From assembly GCF_011045025.1 (NCBI RefSeq), contig NZ_JAAKZX010000032.1, positions 1-61,584 on the forward strand: a stretch of DNA of 61,584 nt. Direction: 5' to 3'. A model generated the notes under the pieces. The model searched no databases, had not been told where the DNA came from, and was given only the letters and a program-made list of their open reading frames with translations. Source of the stretch: Streptomyces ureilyticus. Lineage in GTDB: Bacteria; Actinomycetota; Actinomycetes; Streptomycetales; Streptomycetaceae. Made by a program: the position numbers and the translations under genes. Below, piece after piece: positions 26,333 to 35,263 of this stretch (its first letter is position 1; the number at the start of each line of letters is the position of its first letter).

Positions 26333-26620
26333 ATGGGATTGAGCTTGGAGGAGTCGCTGCGGCTGACAGTGGCCGCGTTGATGCAGGTGACGGGTGACTC
26401 GCAGCGGTCGGTTGCGGGGGTGCTGGGACTGACGCAGACGCAGGTGTCGCGCCGGCAGTCGGGCGCCATCTCCTGGAGCCTGCGCGACGTCGACGTCCTG
26501 GCCGAGCACTACGGCATCGGCGTGCTGGACCTGCTGGGGGGTCCGACCAGGGCGTGCGAGGCGCTGCCCACCGGCAGGCGCCGTTCCGTCCGGACCGAAG
26601 CGAAGGGGACGAGCCGGTGA
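26333..26620 (+). CDS. Small XRE-like HTH protein, first gene of tap operon
   Basis: 95 residues. HTH: LMQVTGDSQRSVAGVLGL, then TQTQVSRRQSGAISWS and VDVLAEHYGIGVLDLL. The stop overlaps the Tap-like start (GTGA), so it is translationally coupled. It may regulate the operon through the inverted repeat just upstream, or help DNA recognition. The C-terminus is short and basic. Confidence 0.7.
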   Translation: MGLSLEESLRLTVAALMQVTGDSQRSVAGVLGLTQTQVSRRQSGAISWSLRDVDVLAEHYGIGVLDLLGGPTRACEALPTGRRRSVRTEAKGTSR

Positions 26621-28194
26621 GCGACTTCGACGCGATCGACTCGCTGCTTGACGCCGTCGGCCCGGAGGCCGAACTCCCGCCCTGTCAGGTGCGCCGCGAG
26701 CTGCGGGAGCGGGCTCGGCTGTCCAAGGCGCAGGTGGCACGCGCGCTCGGCGTGAGCCCGTCCACCCTGAGCGGATGGGAAAGCGGCCGGGACCCGGCCG
26801 GCGAGATCCGCACCAAATACGCGTACCTGCTGGACGGGCTGAACACCAAGCTCGCCACCGAGACCGCCACCGAGACTGAGGCGGCGCCGGCTGCGGAGCG
26901 GCCCCTCACGTCAGACACGGCCGCGACCGTCACTCCCTCGTCTTCGCCGGATCCCGGGCAGGACGAGGACGGGGACGACGTAGAGCTGCTCGTCGTGCCC
27001 GAGCCGTGTGTGCTGTGCGGCCGTCCGGCCGGACAGCGCGTGGCGGGGTTCGCTCAGCACCTGGCACCGGCCGACTGCCAGCCCACCGCCACTGGAGCCC
27101 CCGCTGCCGCGCCTGCCCCACCTGCTGAACAGCCCACTGCGCAAACTCCGAAAGCGCCGCTGTGCACGGCACGTCCGGTGCGTGCGACGGAGCGTTCCAA
27201 GGGCCCGGCCCGCCACGCGTTCCAGGAGCCGTCCGGCCCGGTCGGCCTGATCCGCGAGGCCGTGCAGGGCGTGCTCGCCGAGCACCGGGGCGACGTCGAC
27301 GCAGCCACGGCGGCGCTGTTGAAGCGGGCGATCCCGGACGCAATGCGACTGCTGGACGAGACCCGCAAGGGCGCCCGCTACGACGTGATCGCGCACCCCT
27401 GGATCCCCGACATCCTCAAGAAGCAGACCGCGCGCGGCGCCGACCAGATCTGGGAGGCCCGCCCCAAGTGGACCCGTCACGAACTCCCGCCCGGCCGGCA
27501 TGAGGTGACCGCGCTCGACATCAACGGCGCCTACCTCTCCGCCCTCAAGACGCACCTTCCCCTGGGCCAGCTCGAGCACTCCACCGGCCTGGCCCACGAC
27601 CGGCGCCGCTCCGGAGTCCACCTGATCACCCCGCCCGAGTGGGAGCACGAGGCGGTGCTGCCCAACCCGATCGGCCAGAGGGACGAGCCCGGCCCGCTGT
27701 GGGTCACCGAGCCGACGCTGCGCCTCCTGCTGCGCCTGTCCGGCCCGAAGCACCAGCTGTGCGCGCCTCCTCAGATCCACGAGTCGTACACCTCCGGGGC
27801 CACGGAGAACCTGCTGGAAAAGTTCCGCATCGCGTTGAAGGACGCCCGCGACACGGCGATCGAGCAGGGCGATACGGTGACGCTGGAGTACGTGAAGGCG
27901 ATGTACTCGAAGTTCGTCTCCACGATGGGGGAGTCGAACTACAACCGGGAGCTCTACCGTCCGGACTGGATGCACCTCATCCGCAGCCAGGCCTTCGCCA
28001 ATCTGTGGCTCAAGGCGCTCAAGGCCCATGACGAAGGCCTGGCCGTCGTCCGGGCGATGGGCACCGACGAACTCCACGTCATCGGTGACTGGCGCCGTGT
28101 CTTCGCCGAAGGCCGAGGTGTTACCGAGGTCAAGGTCAAGGACACGTACGCCGCCGGAACCGACGCCGGTGAGCACGCAGGAGAGGGGGAGTAG
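26617..28194 (+). CDS. tap: Telomere-associated protein, Tap-like
   Basis: 525 residues from GTG 26617. Residues ~28-75 are an HTH (ARLSKAQVARALGVSPSTLS, then GWESGRDP) like that at the N-terminus of Tap. A zinc knuckle follows (EPCVLCGRPAGQ...HLAPADC), then an Ala/Pro linker. The C-terminal half (about 250-525) has the Tap-type core: ALDINGAYLSAL near residue 300, HLPLGQLEHSTG, and GTDELHVIGD near 485. Tap binds the 3' overhang of Streptomyces telomeres and brings in the terminal protein Tpg for end patching. The next gene starts on its last base. Tap of SLP2/pSLA2 is longer (~700-740 residues), so this is a short, diverged member. The call rests on remembered family features and on the gene pair. 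Confidence 0.65.
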   Translation: MSDFDAIDSLLDAVGPEAELPPCQVRRELRERARLSKAQVARALGVSPSTLSGWESGRDPAGEIRTKYAYLLDGLNTKLATETATETEAAPAAERPLTSDTAATVTPSSSPDPGQDEDGDDVELLVVPEPCVLCGRPAGQRVAGFAQHLAPADCQPTATGAPAAAPAPPAEQPTAQTPKAPLCTARPVRATERSKGPARHAFQEPSGPVGLIREAVQGVLAEHRGDVDAATAALLKRAIPDAMRLLDETRKGARYDVIAHPWIPDILKKQTARGADQIWEARPKWTRHELPPGRHEVTALDINGAYLSALKTHLPLGQLEHSTGLAHDRRRSGVHLITPPEWEHEAVLPNPIGQRDEPGPLWVTEPTLRLLLRLSGPKHQLCAPPQIHESYTSGATENLLEKFRIALKDARDTAIEQGDTVTLEYVKAMYSKFVSTMGESNYNRELYRPDWMHLIRSQAFANLWLKALKAHDEGLAVVRAMGTDELHVIGDWRRVFAEGRGVTEVKVKDTYAAGTDAGEHAGEGE

Positions 28195-28766
28195 TGCCGG
28201 AGAAGAACATCGACTTCGGGAGGTTCGGCGCCCAGGGCATCAAGGGCAGCGACGCCGTTGCCCGCAAGCTCGACGAACTCGCGGGCGGCATCGCCACTCC
28301 CGTGACCGCCAAGCGCGGATGGACGGCGCGCCTGCACTATCTGACGAAGTCGACCCAGACCCTGAAGGCAGCGCAGGACGCCGGACTCACAGTGACCCAC
28401 CGGACGCTGAAGGCCTGGCTGGAGGGTGAACGCCGCCCCTCCAAGGCCAACCTGAAACGCATCGACCAGGTGTACCGGGCGGTGCGCCGTCACAACGTCG
28501 CCCGCCATCTCCTCAGGCGCCTCAACCGCGACGGACGTGGTACGCGAGTGGAGATCCACCCGCTCAACCAGTCCCAGGTGCCGCAGCCGCTGCAGCGCGT
28601 GGTGGAGTACCGGACGATGAACGTGCGCCGCTGGGACCGAATCGTCGGCTCCTGGGCGGCCGGCGACCCCCAGAGCCTCGACGCCGCGTGGCAGGACACG
28701 ATCGTCGACCTCGGCTCGCAGTGGGGCCAGTACGAGTACGTCACCAACGTCGGCTTCGCCGCGTAG
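28194..28766 (+). CDS. tpg: Telomere terminal protein, Tpg-like
   Basis: 190 residues, close to the 184-185 of Tpg. The GTG overlaps the Tap-like stop codon by one base, the same tap-tpg order as in known linear replicons. An HTH lies at ~60-103 (TLKAAQDAGLTVTHRTLK, AWLEGERRPSKANLKRI), as in Tpg, which also has a DNA-binding HTH near the N-terminus. The remainder is basic and aromatic (VEYRTMNVRRWDRIVG, GQYEYVTNVGF). Tpg is bound covalently to telomere 5' ends and primes end patching; the acceptor residue cannot be chosen here. Similarity to archetypal Tpg is weak, so the name rests on size, order and HTH layout. Confidence 0.55.
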   Translation: MPEKNIDFGRFGAQGIKGSDAVARKLDELAGGIATPVTAKRGWTARLHYLTKSTQTLKAAQDAGLTVTHRTLKAWLEGERRPSKANLKRIDQVYRAVRRHNVARHLLRRLNRDGRGTRVEIHPLNQSQVPQPLQRVVEYRTMNVRRWDRIVGSWAAGDPQSLDAAWQDTIVDLGSQWGQYEYVTNVGFAA

Positions 28767-28828
28767 AGCCCTGCGCCGGAAGGTGGTCTTCGGTGCCTGC
28801 TGGGATGGCGTACGGTGGGGATCACCGA

Positions 28829-28902
28829 CGCGGGGTGGAGCAGCTCGGTAGCTCGCTGGGCTCATAACCCAGAGGTCGCAGGTTCAAATCCTGTCCCCGC
28901 TA
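28829..28902 (+). tRNA. tRNA-fMet (CAT), initiator
   Basis: A 74-base cloverleaf: acceptor CGCGGGG/CCCCGCT, anticodon stem CTGGG/CCCAG with loop CTCATAA (anticodon CAT), and T-arm GCAGG-TTCAAAT-CCTGT. Three consecutive G:C pairs next to the anticodon loop and an unpaired first base (C1 opposite T72) mark an initiator tRNA, as in actinobacteria. The CCA end is not encoded. A terminator follows 12 bases later. Its location beside tap/tpg is unusual. Confidence 0.92.
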
Positions 28903-28913
28903 CTGCCGAAGAG

Positions 28914-28942
28914 GCCCGGATCTACACGATCCGGGCTCTTTT
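28914..28942 (+). terminator. Intrinsic terminator after tRNA-fMet
   Basis: GCCCGGATC, a 5-base loop (TACAC), GATCCGGGC, then TCTTTT: a perfect 9-base stem followed by a T tract. Confidence 0.85.
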
Positions 28943-29420
28943 GCGTTCCCGGCGCAAGCCCACGTCTGCCTCCTGCCCAGCAGGAGGCCCGGCCGCCCTT
29001 GCTGCCTGCCCGAGGTGATCGATCTCAGGCCGTTCTCGCTGGACTCTCTGCGGCGAACAGGGGAGTCGTCGGTGACGGTGCGCGGATCGCAGCGGTTGGC
29101 GTCTGCGCACAGTGCAGGGTTGCCATGTGCGCGGGTCCGCGCTGGGATCTCGCAGCAGGTCCTGGTCTGCCCATACCCGTCACCGAGCCGCCGTGCTGTG
29201 CGGGACCTGCGCCGTGGTCCACCTGGCCGCGCGGCATACGGCCCCGCAGGCCTGGTGTCCTGGGGAACAACGGTAGTTCTACCGTGCGGTCGGCGGCATA
29301 GCACTGTGGCAGGGATTGGGTGCGTTTTTGGAACGTTTGGACGAGGCGGCCGTGCCCCATCGGGTGGGATAGTCGGGGCCGCCGGGTGCGGCTGAAGTCG
29401 GATGAGGCAGGGTGAACGGC
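28943..29420. other. Gene-free spacer
   Basis: About 480 bases between the tRNA terminator and the next gene. No frame reads as a convincing protein. The promoter of the gene at 29421 should be near its right end, where the sequence is locally less GC-rich (GTGCGTTTTTGGAACG). Confidence 0.4.
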
Positions 29421-30041
29421 ATGGTGACCTTGGCCAGCCCGTCGGTGGGCACGTCGGTACGCGCAGCCTCCGCGGCCCTGCTCAATCCTGCCGTACTGTC
29501 TGTCTCGCTCCAGCTGATGGGCAGCCAGGCGCTGCTGTTCTACCGGCTTGACGAGGAAGAATGCGCACGCCGCGCCCGCGTGTCAGCCGCGCGCCTGGAC
29601 AGTCTTGATGCGCTGCAGACCCTTCTGGAGCTGCCCGTAGATGAGCCCGTCGCACTGGCGTCGCTGCCCGCACGGCTGCGTTCGGCGGTACGGCGGCTTC
29701 CGGCCGGTGCGGCCGAGGCCGACCGCCGTGAGGTCACCCGTCGCGCGGTGCGACCGCTCACCGTTGATCTCGCCGTAGTCCGGGCGAGCGCCGCGGGCTG
29801 GCGCGGAGGGCTGGAGCAAGCCGGCCGTTTCGCCCCCTTCTGCCGGCGCGCCCTGCTGCTGGATAGCGCTCCACCGGCCGCTGAGGAGATGCTGATGGAA
29901 GCCGCCTTCTACGGCATCGGCATCCTGGTGGCCGACGGCGAGAGCGTGGACTTGCTGCTGGAGCCCCGGCCTTACACCCCGCGCCGCCACACGCCCGCGG
30001 CGTGGTGCTTCACCGAGGAGTTCCACCGCCGCATCGGCTAG
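29421..30041 (+). CDS. Hypothetical protein
   Basis: 206 residues from ATG 29421; AGGG lies 8 bases upstream, which favours it over GTG 29412. The protein is mostly helical (CARRARVSAARLDSLDALQT, PARLRSAVRRLPAGAAEADR) with a more ordered C-terminus (MLMEAAFYGIGILVADGESV, LLLEPRPYTPRRHTPAAWCF). No motif is recognised. Its stop abuts the stop of the leftward gene, so the two converge. Confidence 0.55.
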   Translation: MVTLASPSVGTSVRAASAALLNPAVLSVSLQLMGSQALLFYRLDEEECARRARVSAARLDSLDALQTLLELPVDEPVALASLPARLRSAVRRLPAGAAEADRREVTRRAVRPLTVDLAVVRASAAGWRGGLEQAGRFAPFCRRALLLDSAPPAAEEMLMEAAFYGIGILVADGESVDLLLEPRPYTPRRHTPAAWCFTEEFHRRIG

Positions 30042-31087
30042 TCACGGCTCACCGCGCTCCACGCCCGCCACCGGGCGGGCTGTCGACGAAGCCTGCGGGG
30101 CGACAGAGGCCTGCGCCCACTGCAGCAACTGCTGGGGCACCTTGAAGGCGCTGAACCCGGGATGGTCGAGTTCGGCGTTGAGCACCGGGTAGCGGTCGAC
30201 CGCCCGCTGGCAGCGCTGCTGCCACCATGCGGGCCGTCCGGCCGGCTCGACGGCGTCCATGGTGCGCAGCCACTCCATCAGCACCGCCGCGTTGTGGGCG
30301 GCCGCCGGCACCTGCCAGTGATTGCTGACGAAGGTGTCCAGCACGAGTCCGTCGCAGGCCGCGCACCGGCACACCGGCGCCAGGCCGGCGGCGAACCTCT
30401 TCGCCAGCGTCTCGCCGAGGAAGAAGTCCATCAGCTCCGGCAGCAGCACGGAGGGCGAGTTCGGTCCGCCCGGAGACCGCTTGGCCGCCTGGAAGACGTG
30501 GGAGTCCTCCAGCTTCAGGATCTGGTGGACGGCGGCCTTGAGGGCGTCGGAGTCTTCCGCGTGCAGATATCCGGTGGGCGTCATGGCCGCCGTCGCGCCC
30601 GCACGGTGGCCCACCTGCTCCTCGATCGACAGCCTCAGCGGGTCGCCGAAGGACAGCTGGCCTTCCGAGACATCGGGGAAAGGACCATCCTCACTGGCCG
30701 CCGCCACGGTGTAGACGGCGGGATCCGCCAGCAGCGGTCCCGTGAACCCCTCCTCGCGCAGCTTGCGGACTTTCGCCGCCGCCCCGGGACCGCTGACGAC
30801 GAGCCCGCTGCGCACCGGATCGAGCTGTGCGCGGATGTAACCGACCCGGCTGACCCCGGCCTGCAGCAGCATCCGGCCAGCAGCCCGCCCTCACCCATCA
30901 GCCGCAACCCGCCCTCGCCGCGGACCTTCTCGGCCTCCAGCGCGGCCAGCTCCTCCAGCAGCTCGCTGGACAGACCGTTCGGCGACACCGGCATCGATTT
31001 CACGTCGGCACCCTGAATGCTGCCGTCGGCCACGGCAAGCGACACGCTGCCGAAGCTCTCGATCCGGTGATCCGTCGTCGTACTCAT
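30042..31087 (-). pseudogene. Hypothetical protein, frameshifted
   Basis: The ATG at 31087 (GGAG-type site upstream) begins a good protein frame (HRIESFGSVSLAVADGS, LLEELAALEAEKV, GEGGLRLMGEGG). It loses sense at about 30875-30890, where the next frame takes over as RMLLQAGVSRVGYIRAQLDP and runs to 30042. A single-base change in the G/C-rich stretch would join them into ~348 residues. The second part has a Cys pair (VCRCAACDGLVL) and a Trp-rich helix (PAWWQQRCQRAVD). Function unknown. Decay and base-calling error are both possible. Confidence 0.55.
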
Positions 31088-31119
31088 CAGGTGACTCCTT
31101 CGGGGAAGATCACACCTGA
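31085..31119. promoter_or_regulatory. Inverted repeat at start of leftward gene
   Basis: ATCAGGTG (31085-31092) and CACCTGAT (31112-31119) form a perfect 8-base inverted repeat spanning the start and ribosome site of the gene at 30042-31087. Candidate operator or mRNA hairpin. Confidence 0.35.
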
Positions 31120-31598
31120 TTCATGACACTCCCGAAGACGCGCACCGGCCACTGCGCAGTTACCAGTGGAAGTTCGGCGGACGGTTCAGCTCGCCTTCGT
31201 GACGAGCGCCGATAGTCGGGGATCTTGGCACCGCTTGCTGTGCTTCGTCCAGCATGGGGCAGTGGACAGCGTCACTCGGGCCGCTCAGACCCTCGTCGAC
31301 ACCGGCGTCGGGATGTCAGAGCGGTCAGCAACGGTAGTCCCGCTGGCGGAATGTTGGTGGTGTCGCCTCGGCTGGTGGATGAGGTCTGGCTCGGCGTGGC
31401 TTCGTGAGGGGATACGCCCTCCGGTCGAAGTGCGCTCCCGCTGCGGGACGATGCCTGATGTCCCGATGGGTGCGAAGTCCCGGTGCCGGTGGAGGAGGGC
31501 AGCCCTCGTAGCTTGGGATGTTGTCGTGGAACTGCCCTCTTCCGATCTCAGGGTGGGGCCCGATCAAGCGGGGCGGGGCGGTCAGTCCTTGTCCTTGT
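31120..31598. other. Gene-free junction segment
   Basis: About 480 bases between the backbone region and the metabolic region. Open frames exist but read as Arg/Trp-rich non-protein. No repeats or RNA genes are seen. This may be the scar where the metabolic block was joined. Confidence 0.35.
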
Positions 31599-32546
31599 TC
31601 AGAACAGCAGGACGGGGCGGCCGCGGACGCCGCCGGCTTCGAAGAGCCGGTGCGTCGCTTCCGCCTGGTCGACGGGGAAGGTCGCCGCGACGCGGAGTGT
31701 GAGGATGCCGGTCTCGGCCTGGTCGCGCAGTTCCGTCAGGGCCGCCGTGTCCCGGATCCGGTCGTGCACGAACACGGGGCACCAGCGCACACCACGGTCC
31801 GCGGTCCCGGTGAACCCCTGCACGGTCGCGATGTTTCCGCCGTCGCGTACCGCTGCGGTCACCGTGTCGTTCATCACCGCGCCGTCGATGATCCCGTCCG
31901 CGCCGCCGGGGCACAGGTCACGTACTCGTTCGGCGAATTGGTCCCCGCGCGGGAGCACGTGATCGGCGCCCAGGCCGATGACGAGGTCCCGGTCCGTCTC
32001 GGCCGCGTCGGCGATCACCGTCAGCCCGGCGGCCTTGGCCAGTTGCACCGCATAACCGCCGACCGCACCGGCCGCGCCGGTCACCGCGACGGTTGCTCCC
32101 GACGGCAGCTCAAGGGCATCCAATGCCATCCGTGCGGTCAGCGCGTTCATCAGCAGGGTCGACGCCGCCGCCAGGCCGGCCCCCTTGGGCGCGCGGACCA
32201 CCGATTCCGCCGGTGCCACCACGTACTCCGCCTGCGCACCCAGCGCCAGTTTCGGCACCAGCAGAGCGATCACCTCGGCACCCACCGCCAATTCGGCACG
32301 CACTCCCTCGCCGACCTCATCGATCACCCCGGCCGCGTCCCACCCCACCACGTAACTCTCGGCGGGCGGAAACCATTCGGGGCTGTACTCGGCGACAACC
32401 CCGAGCCGCGCGTTGACATCGGACGGGTGTACAGCGGCGGCGGCCACCTTGATCCGCACCTGCCCGGGCCCGGCATGCGGCTCCGGCAGATCCAGAACCC
32501 GCATGACCTCCGGGCCGCCGAACTCGGTGAAACCCACAGCCTTCAC
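31599..32546 (-). CDS. NADP-dependent quinone-type oxidoreductase (zinc-free MDR)
   Basis: 315 residues from a GTG at 32546. N-terminal GroES-like part ([32 protein letters not shown]), then a Rossmann domain with [18 protein letters not shown] and a later DGIIDGAV. The zinc ligands of classical alcohol dehydrogenases are absent, as in quinone oxidoreductases. It likely reduces a quinone or enone with NADPH in the cytosol. It is divergent from a TetR gene and two dyads lie in the gap, so it is probably that regulator's target. Confidence 0.8.
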   Translation of the reverse strand: MKAVGFTEFGGPEVMRVLDLPEPHAGPGQVRIKVAAAAVHPSDVNARLGVVAEYSPEWFPPAESYVVGWDAAGVIDEVGEGVRAELAVGAEVIALLVPKLALGAQAEYVVAPAESVVRAPKGAGLAAASTLLMNALTARMALDALELPSGATVAVTGAAGAVGGYAVQLAKAAGLTVIADAAETDRDLVIGLGADHVLPRGDQFAERVRDLCPGGADGIIDGAVMNDTVTAAVRDGGNIATVQGFTGTADRGVRWCPVFVHDRIRDTAALTELRDQAETGILTLRVAATFPVDQAEATHRLFEAGGVRGRPVLLF

Positions 32547-32559
32547 TACGCCACCTCAC

Positions 32560-32606
32560 GATCAAGTTGATCATTCCAGAACCCGAGACAAGTATGTTCC
32601 GGGTTC
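32560..32606. promoter_or_regulatory. Operators between oxidoreductase and TetR genes
   Basis: Two dyads: GATCAAGTTGATC (32560-32572), a perfect palindrome around one base, and GAACCCG (32579-32585) with CGGGTTC (32600-32606). Both lie in the divergent promoter region, typical of TetR autoregulation. Confidence 0.55.
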
Positions 32607-32672
32607 GAGGGGGACGCTAACAGAGCCGATAAGCTCGATACAAAGTGGTCCCAGTGTGAGAAGAGAGCAGGC

Positions 32673-33299
32673 ATGCCCGACCCCAGTGCGCGACTGCGCC
32701 GTCCCCCCGGCGCCTCGGGCCCTCCACGTGACCCCGACCGGGATGCCCAGATCCTGCGCGCGGCCAGCGAACTGCTCGCCGAGGGCGGATATCCGGCGCT
32801 GACCATGGACAAGGCCGCGGCACGAGCGGGGGTGGGCAAGGCGACCGTGTACCGGCGCTGGAGGTCCCGCGCAGAGCTTGCCGCCGAGGCGCTGGACCAC
32901 GCCGGTCTCACCGACGACCTCGTCCCGGTCACGATCGGCCGCGGCCAACTCCGCGCGGAACTCATCGCGACCCTGACCCGCGCCACCCGGAGCCCGGACC
33001 ACTCTCGCGTCGACCTGCTCTCAGCCCTGTTCGACACAGCTCGCCAGGAGCCGGAACTGTGCAGCCTCGTCCGCCAGCGCTATATCGACTCCCTGCACCA
33101 AGCCGTCGAGGGCGTGCTGGCGCACGCGGTGGAGCGCGGCGATCGGCCCCCGGGCCGGACCGATCCGTCAGGAGAGCACCCGATCGCGGTCTCCGCCGCC
33201 CTCGCTCTCCTGATCCACTGGCAGCTCGTCCGCGGCCGGCAGATCAGCGACAGCGACATCGCAGCGATCGTCGACGTCATTCTCATGCCTTCGCTCTGA
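32673..33299 (+). CDS. TetR-family regulator
   Basis: 208 residues. HTH at ~25-70: AQILRAASELLAEGGYPALT, MDKAAARAGVGKATVYRRW, RAELAAEAL. The C-terminal part resembles TetR C-domain families (SLVRQRYIDSLHQAVEGVL). It is divergently transcribed from the oxidoreductase gene and probably represses it through the dyads at 32560-32606. The start may lie some codons downstream, since the first ~18 residues are Pro-rich. Confidence 0.8.
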   Translation: MPDPSARLRRPPGASGPPRDPDRDAQILRAASELLAEGGYPALTMDKAAARAGVGKATVYRRWRSRAELAAEALDHAGLTDDLVPVTIGRGQLRAELIATLTRATRSPDHSRVDLLSALFDTARQEPELCSLVRQRYIDSLHQAVEGVLAHAVERGDRPPGRTDPSGEHPIAVSAALALLIHWQLVRGRQISDSDIAAIVDVILMPSL

Positions 33300-33407
33300 C
33301 GAACTCGTACAGCAGCCACCGGCAAGCGATTGATCAGAAATGCCTGTTGCTTCGTGCCGCCCGCGTGTCAACTCACTTTCGAGGAACGGGTGAACCGGTC
33401 TCCCCGA

Positions 33408-33707
33408 TGAGCTGAACCGCCAGGCCGCCAGGGCCGGCATCACCGACGCCGCGATCGTCTCCCTGATCGGGGCCGCCGACTCCTACACCGTCTCGACCAT
33501 GTCCCGAAGGCGACGCGCTCAAGGACACCATCACCAAGTACCGCCTGCCCGGCGAAAAAGATGACCGGCTCCGGCGAGATCCGCAACGGCCACTCCCACG
33601 TCCACGTCGTCTTGGGCGTCGAAGGCGACCGCGCCATCGCCGGACACCTCCACGAAGCCGTGATCGGCACCCACTTCGCCCGCGTCTACGTCATCCCCGT
33701 CACCTGA
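33408..33707 (+). pseudogene. Remnant of PCC/DUF296-domain protein
   Basis: Three successive frames read as one protein. LNRQAARAGITDAAIVSLIG opens it, after a shift comes EGDALKDTITKYRLPGE, and after another shift MTGSGEIRNGHSHVHVVLG, then GHLHEAVIGTHFARVYVIPV to a stop at 33707. The GHxHVH and GTHFxR motifs are those of the PCC (DUF296) domain. Two frameshifts in 300 bases make this a pseudogene, flanked by further debris. Confidence 0.6.
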
Positions 33708-34206
33708 CCGGCCCCGCGTCAGGTGCCCGTGCCGGCCCCTCGGTCCCGTTGACCAGCCAGACCGCGAGAGCTTGGCGCTCGGCGACGTGGACGCCGCCGT
33801 CGACGTCGCCGAGCGCGTCTTCCCCGTCGCCCAGTGCCGCCCACACCTCACATGTACCGGGCGGATCCGGCCGGGGTCCCGTCGCCGACTTCCTCGACCT
33901 CACCGCACAGGCCCCGTTCAGGCGCCCAGCCGCAGCCGCCCGACCGCCTGCCCGTCCGGGCGGCCCTCTTGTAGGACCGCGAAGAAGATAACGGGGGGGT
34001 GCGACAGATCGGTGGCCAGGTGGGTCTGTCGCACGAGAAGGTCGGCTGAGGAGACCTCCTGGATCGTGGTGGAGGCGGTTTCGGGCTTGGCGGTGGAGCG
34101 GAGCGGTGGCCCTGGACCTCGCCTGGCAGGGCGAAGCCGTAGCGGCCGTGTGCTGTGCCCAGTTGCAAGGCTGTGATCAGCCGCGACAGCGACCTGCTAT
34201 AGGAGA
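33708..34206. other. Non-coding debris between remnants
   Basis: About 500 bases. One stretch (33772-33860, rightward) gives DVDAAVDVAERVFPVAQCR, a helical-repeat-like fragment, but no complete gene. A run of G (GGGGGGG) lies near 33993. No feature is supported beyond fragments, so I take it as a recombination scar. Confidence 0.35.
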
Positions 34207-35186
34207 TCAGGCCCCGGCGGACGCGGAGCCCGTCTGCTGAAGCCTGCGCGCCAGCACGGGGCGGCCCTCGTCGATCACGTTCTCGGGAAGGTCATAGCCG
34301 TGCTGGTCGGACTCGATGTCGGCGAAGTGCTCGGCGATCTCCTCCGCGGTGGCCGGACGCTCCAGCGGGCCGAACCAGCCGTGTGTCACCGCGGGGACGA
34401 CCTTGGCGAATCGCCCGCCGGTGGCCGAGTAGAACCCGCGCGTGGCCGTGTTCTGCTCGCTTGCGAGGTAGACCACGACGGGCGTGACGTAGGAGGGATC
34501 ATGGGTGGGTGCAAGGACGGCCGCGTCCGGGTGGACCTCTGCGACCATCTCGTCGTACCACTGCTGGCTCATCTCCTGCGCCAGCCGGGTGCCGGCGGTG
34601 TGGAGCACGGCGTTGACGAGAATGCCGTGCTTGCGCCCTTCCCAGGCGAGGCAGTTGGTGAGGCCGAGCAGACCGGCTTTGGCCGCGCCGTAGTTGGTCT
34701 GCTCCGGGCTGCCGAAGGCGCCGGAGGCCGATGACGTGAACACTATGCGCCCGTACCCCTGACGCTGCATGACACGGTAGGCGGGCTGAGTGACGTAGAA
34801 CGCCGCCTTGAGGTGCACGTCGATGATGTCGTCGAGCTCGGCGTCCCCAGGTCCTCGAATACCTTGTTGCGCAGGAACCCGGCGTTGTTGACGACCGCGT
34901 CGATGCGGCCGAAGTTGTCCATCGCGCACTCGATGATCGCCTGGCCGCCCGATCGGGTGCTGACGGAGTCGTAGTTCGCCACGGCCCGCCCGCCGGCGGC
35001 CCGGATCTCGGCGACGACCTCGTCGGCGGCGCTGTTCGAGGCGCCCGCCTCGAACCCGGTGCCCCCGAGGTCGTTGACGAGGACTGCCGCTCCCCGGCGG
35101 GCGAAGTCCAGGGCGTGTTCCCGGCCGAGTCCTCGGCCGGCGCCCGTGATCGCGACAACACGATCGGTGAAGGTGATCTGGGACAT
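34207..35186 (-). pseudogene. Short-chain dehydrogenase (17-beta-HSD4-like), frameshifted
   Basis: From the ATG at 35186 (CAGGAG 5 bases upstream) the frame shows the SDR nucleotide motif ITGAGRGLGREHAL, the VNDLGG strand and VVNNAGFLRNKVFEDLG. A base is then missing in a G run at about 34843-34847. The next frame continues DAELDDIIDVHLKAAFYV, FTSSASGAFGS and TNYGAAKAGLLGL (the catalytic Tyr-x-x-x-Lys is present) to 34207. The joined product would be ~326 residues, as expected. The reason may be decay or consensus error. A P450 fragment lies just upstream on the same strand, so the two may once have formed an operon. Confidence 0.7.
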
Positions 35187-35263
35187 GGATGCTCCTGAGT
35201 CTTGGCGCCGGAGGACCGGTGTGATGGTGCTGACCTGCCGGCCGGGTTCGCCGAGCGGGTGGA

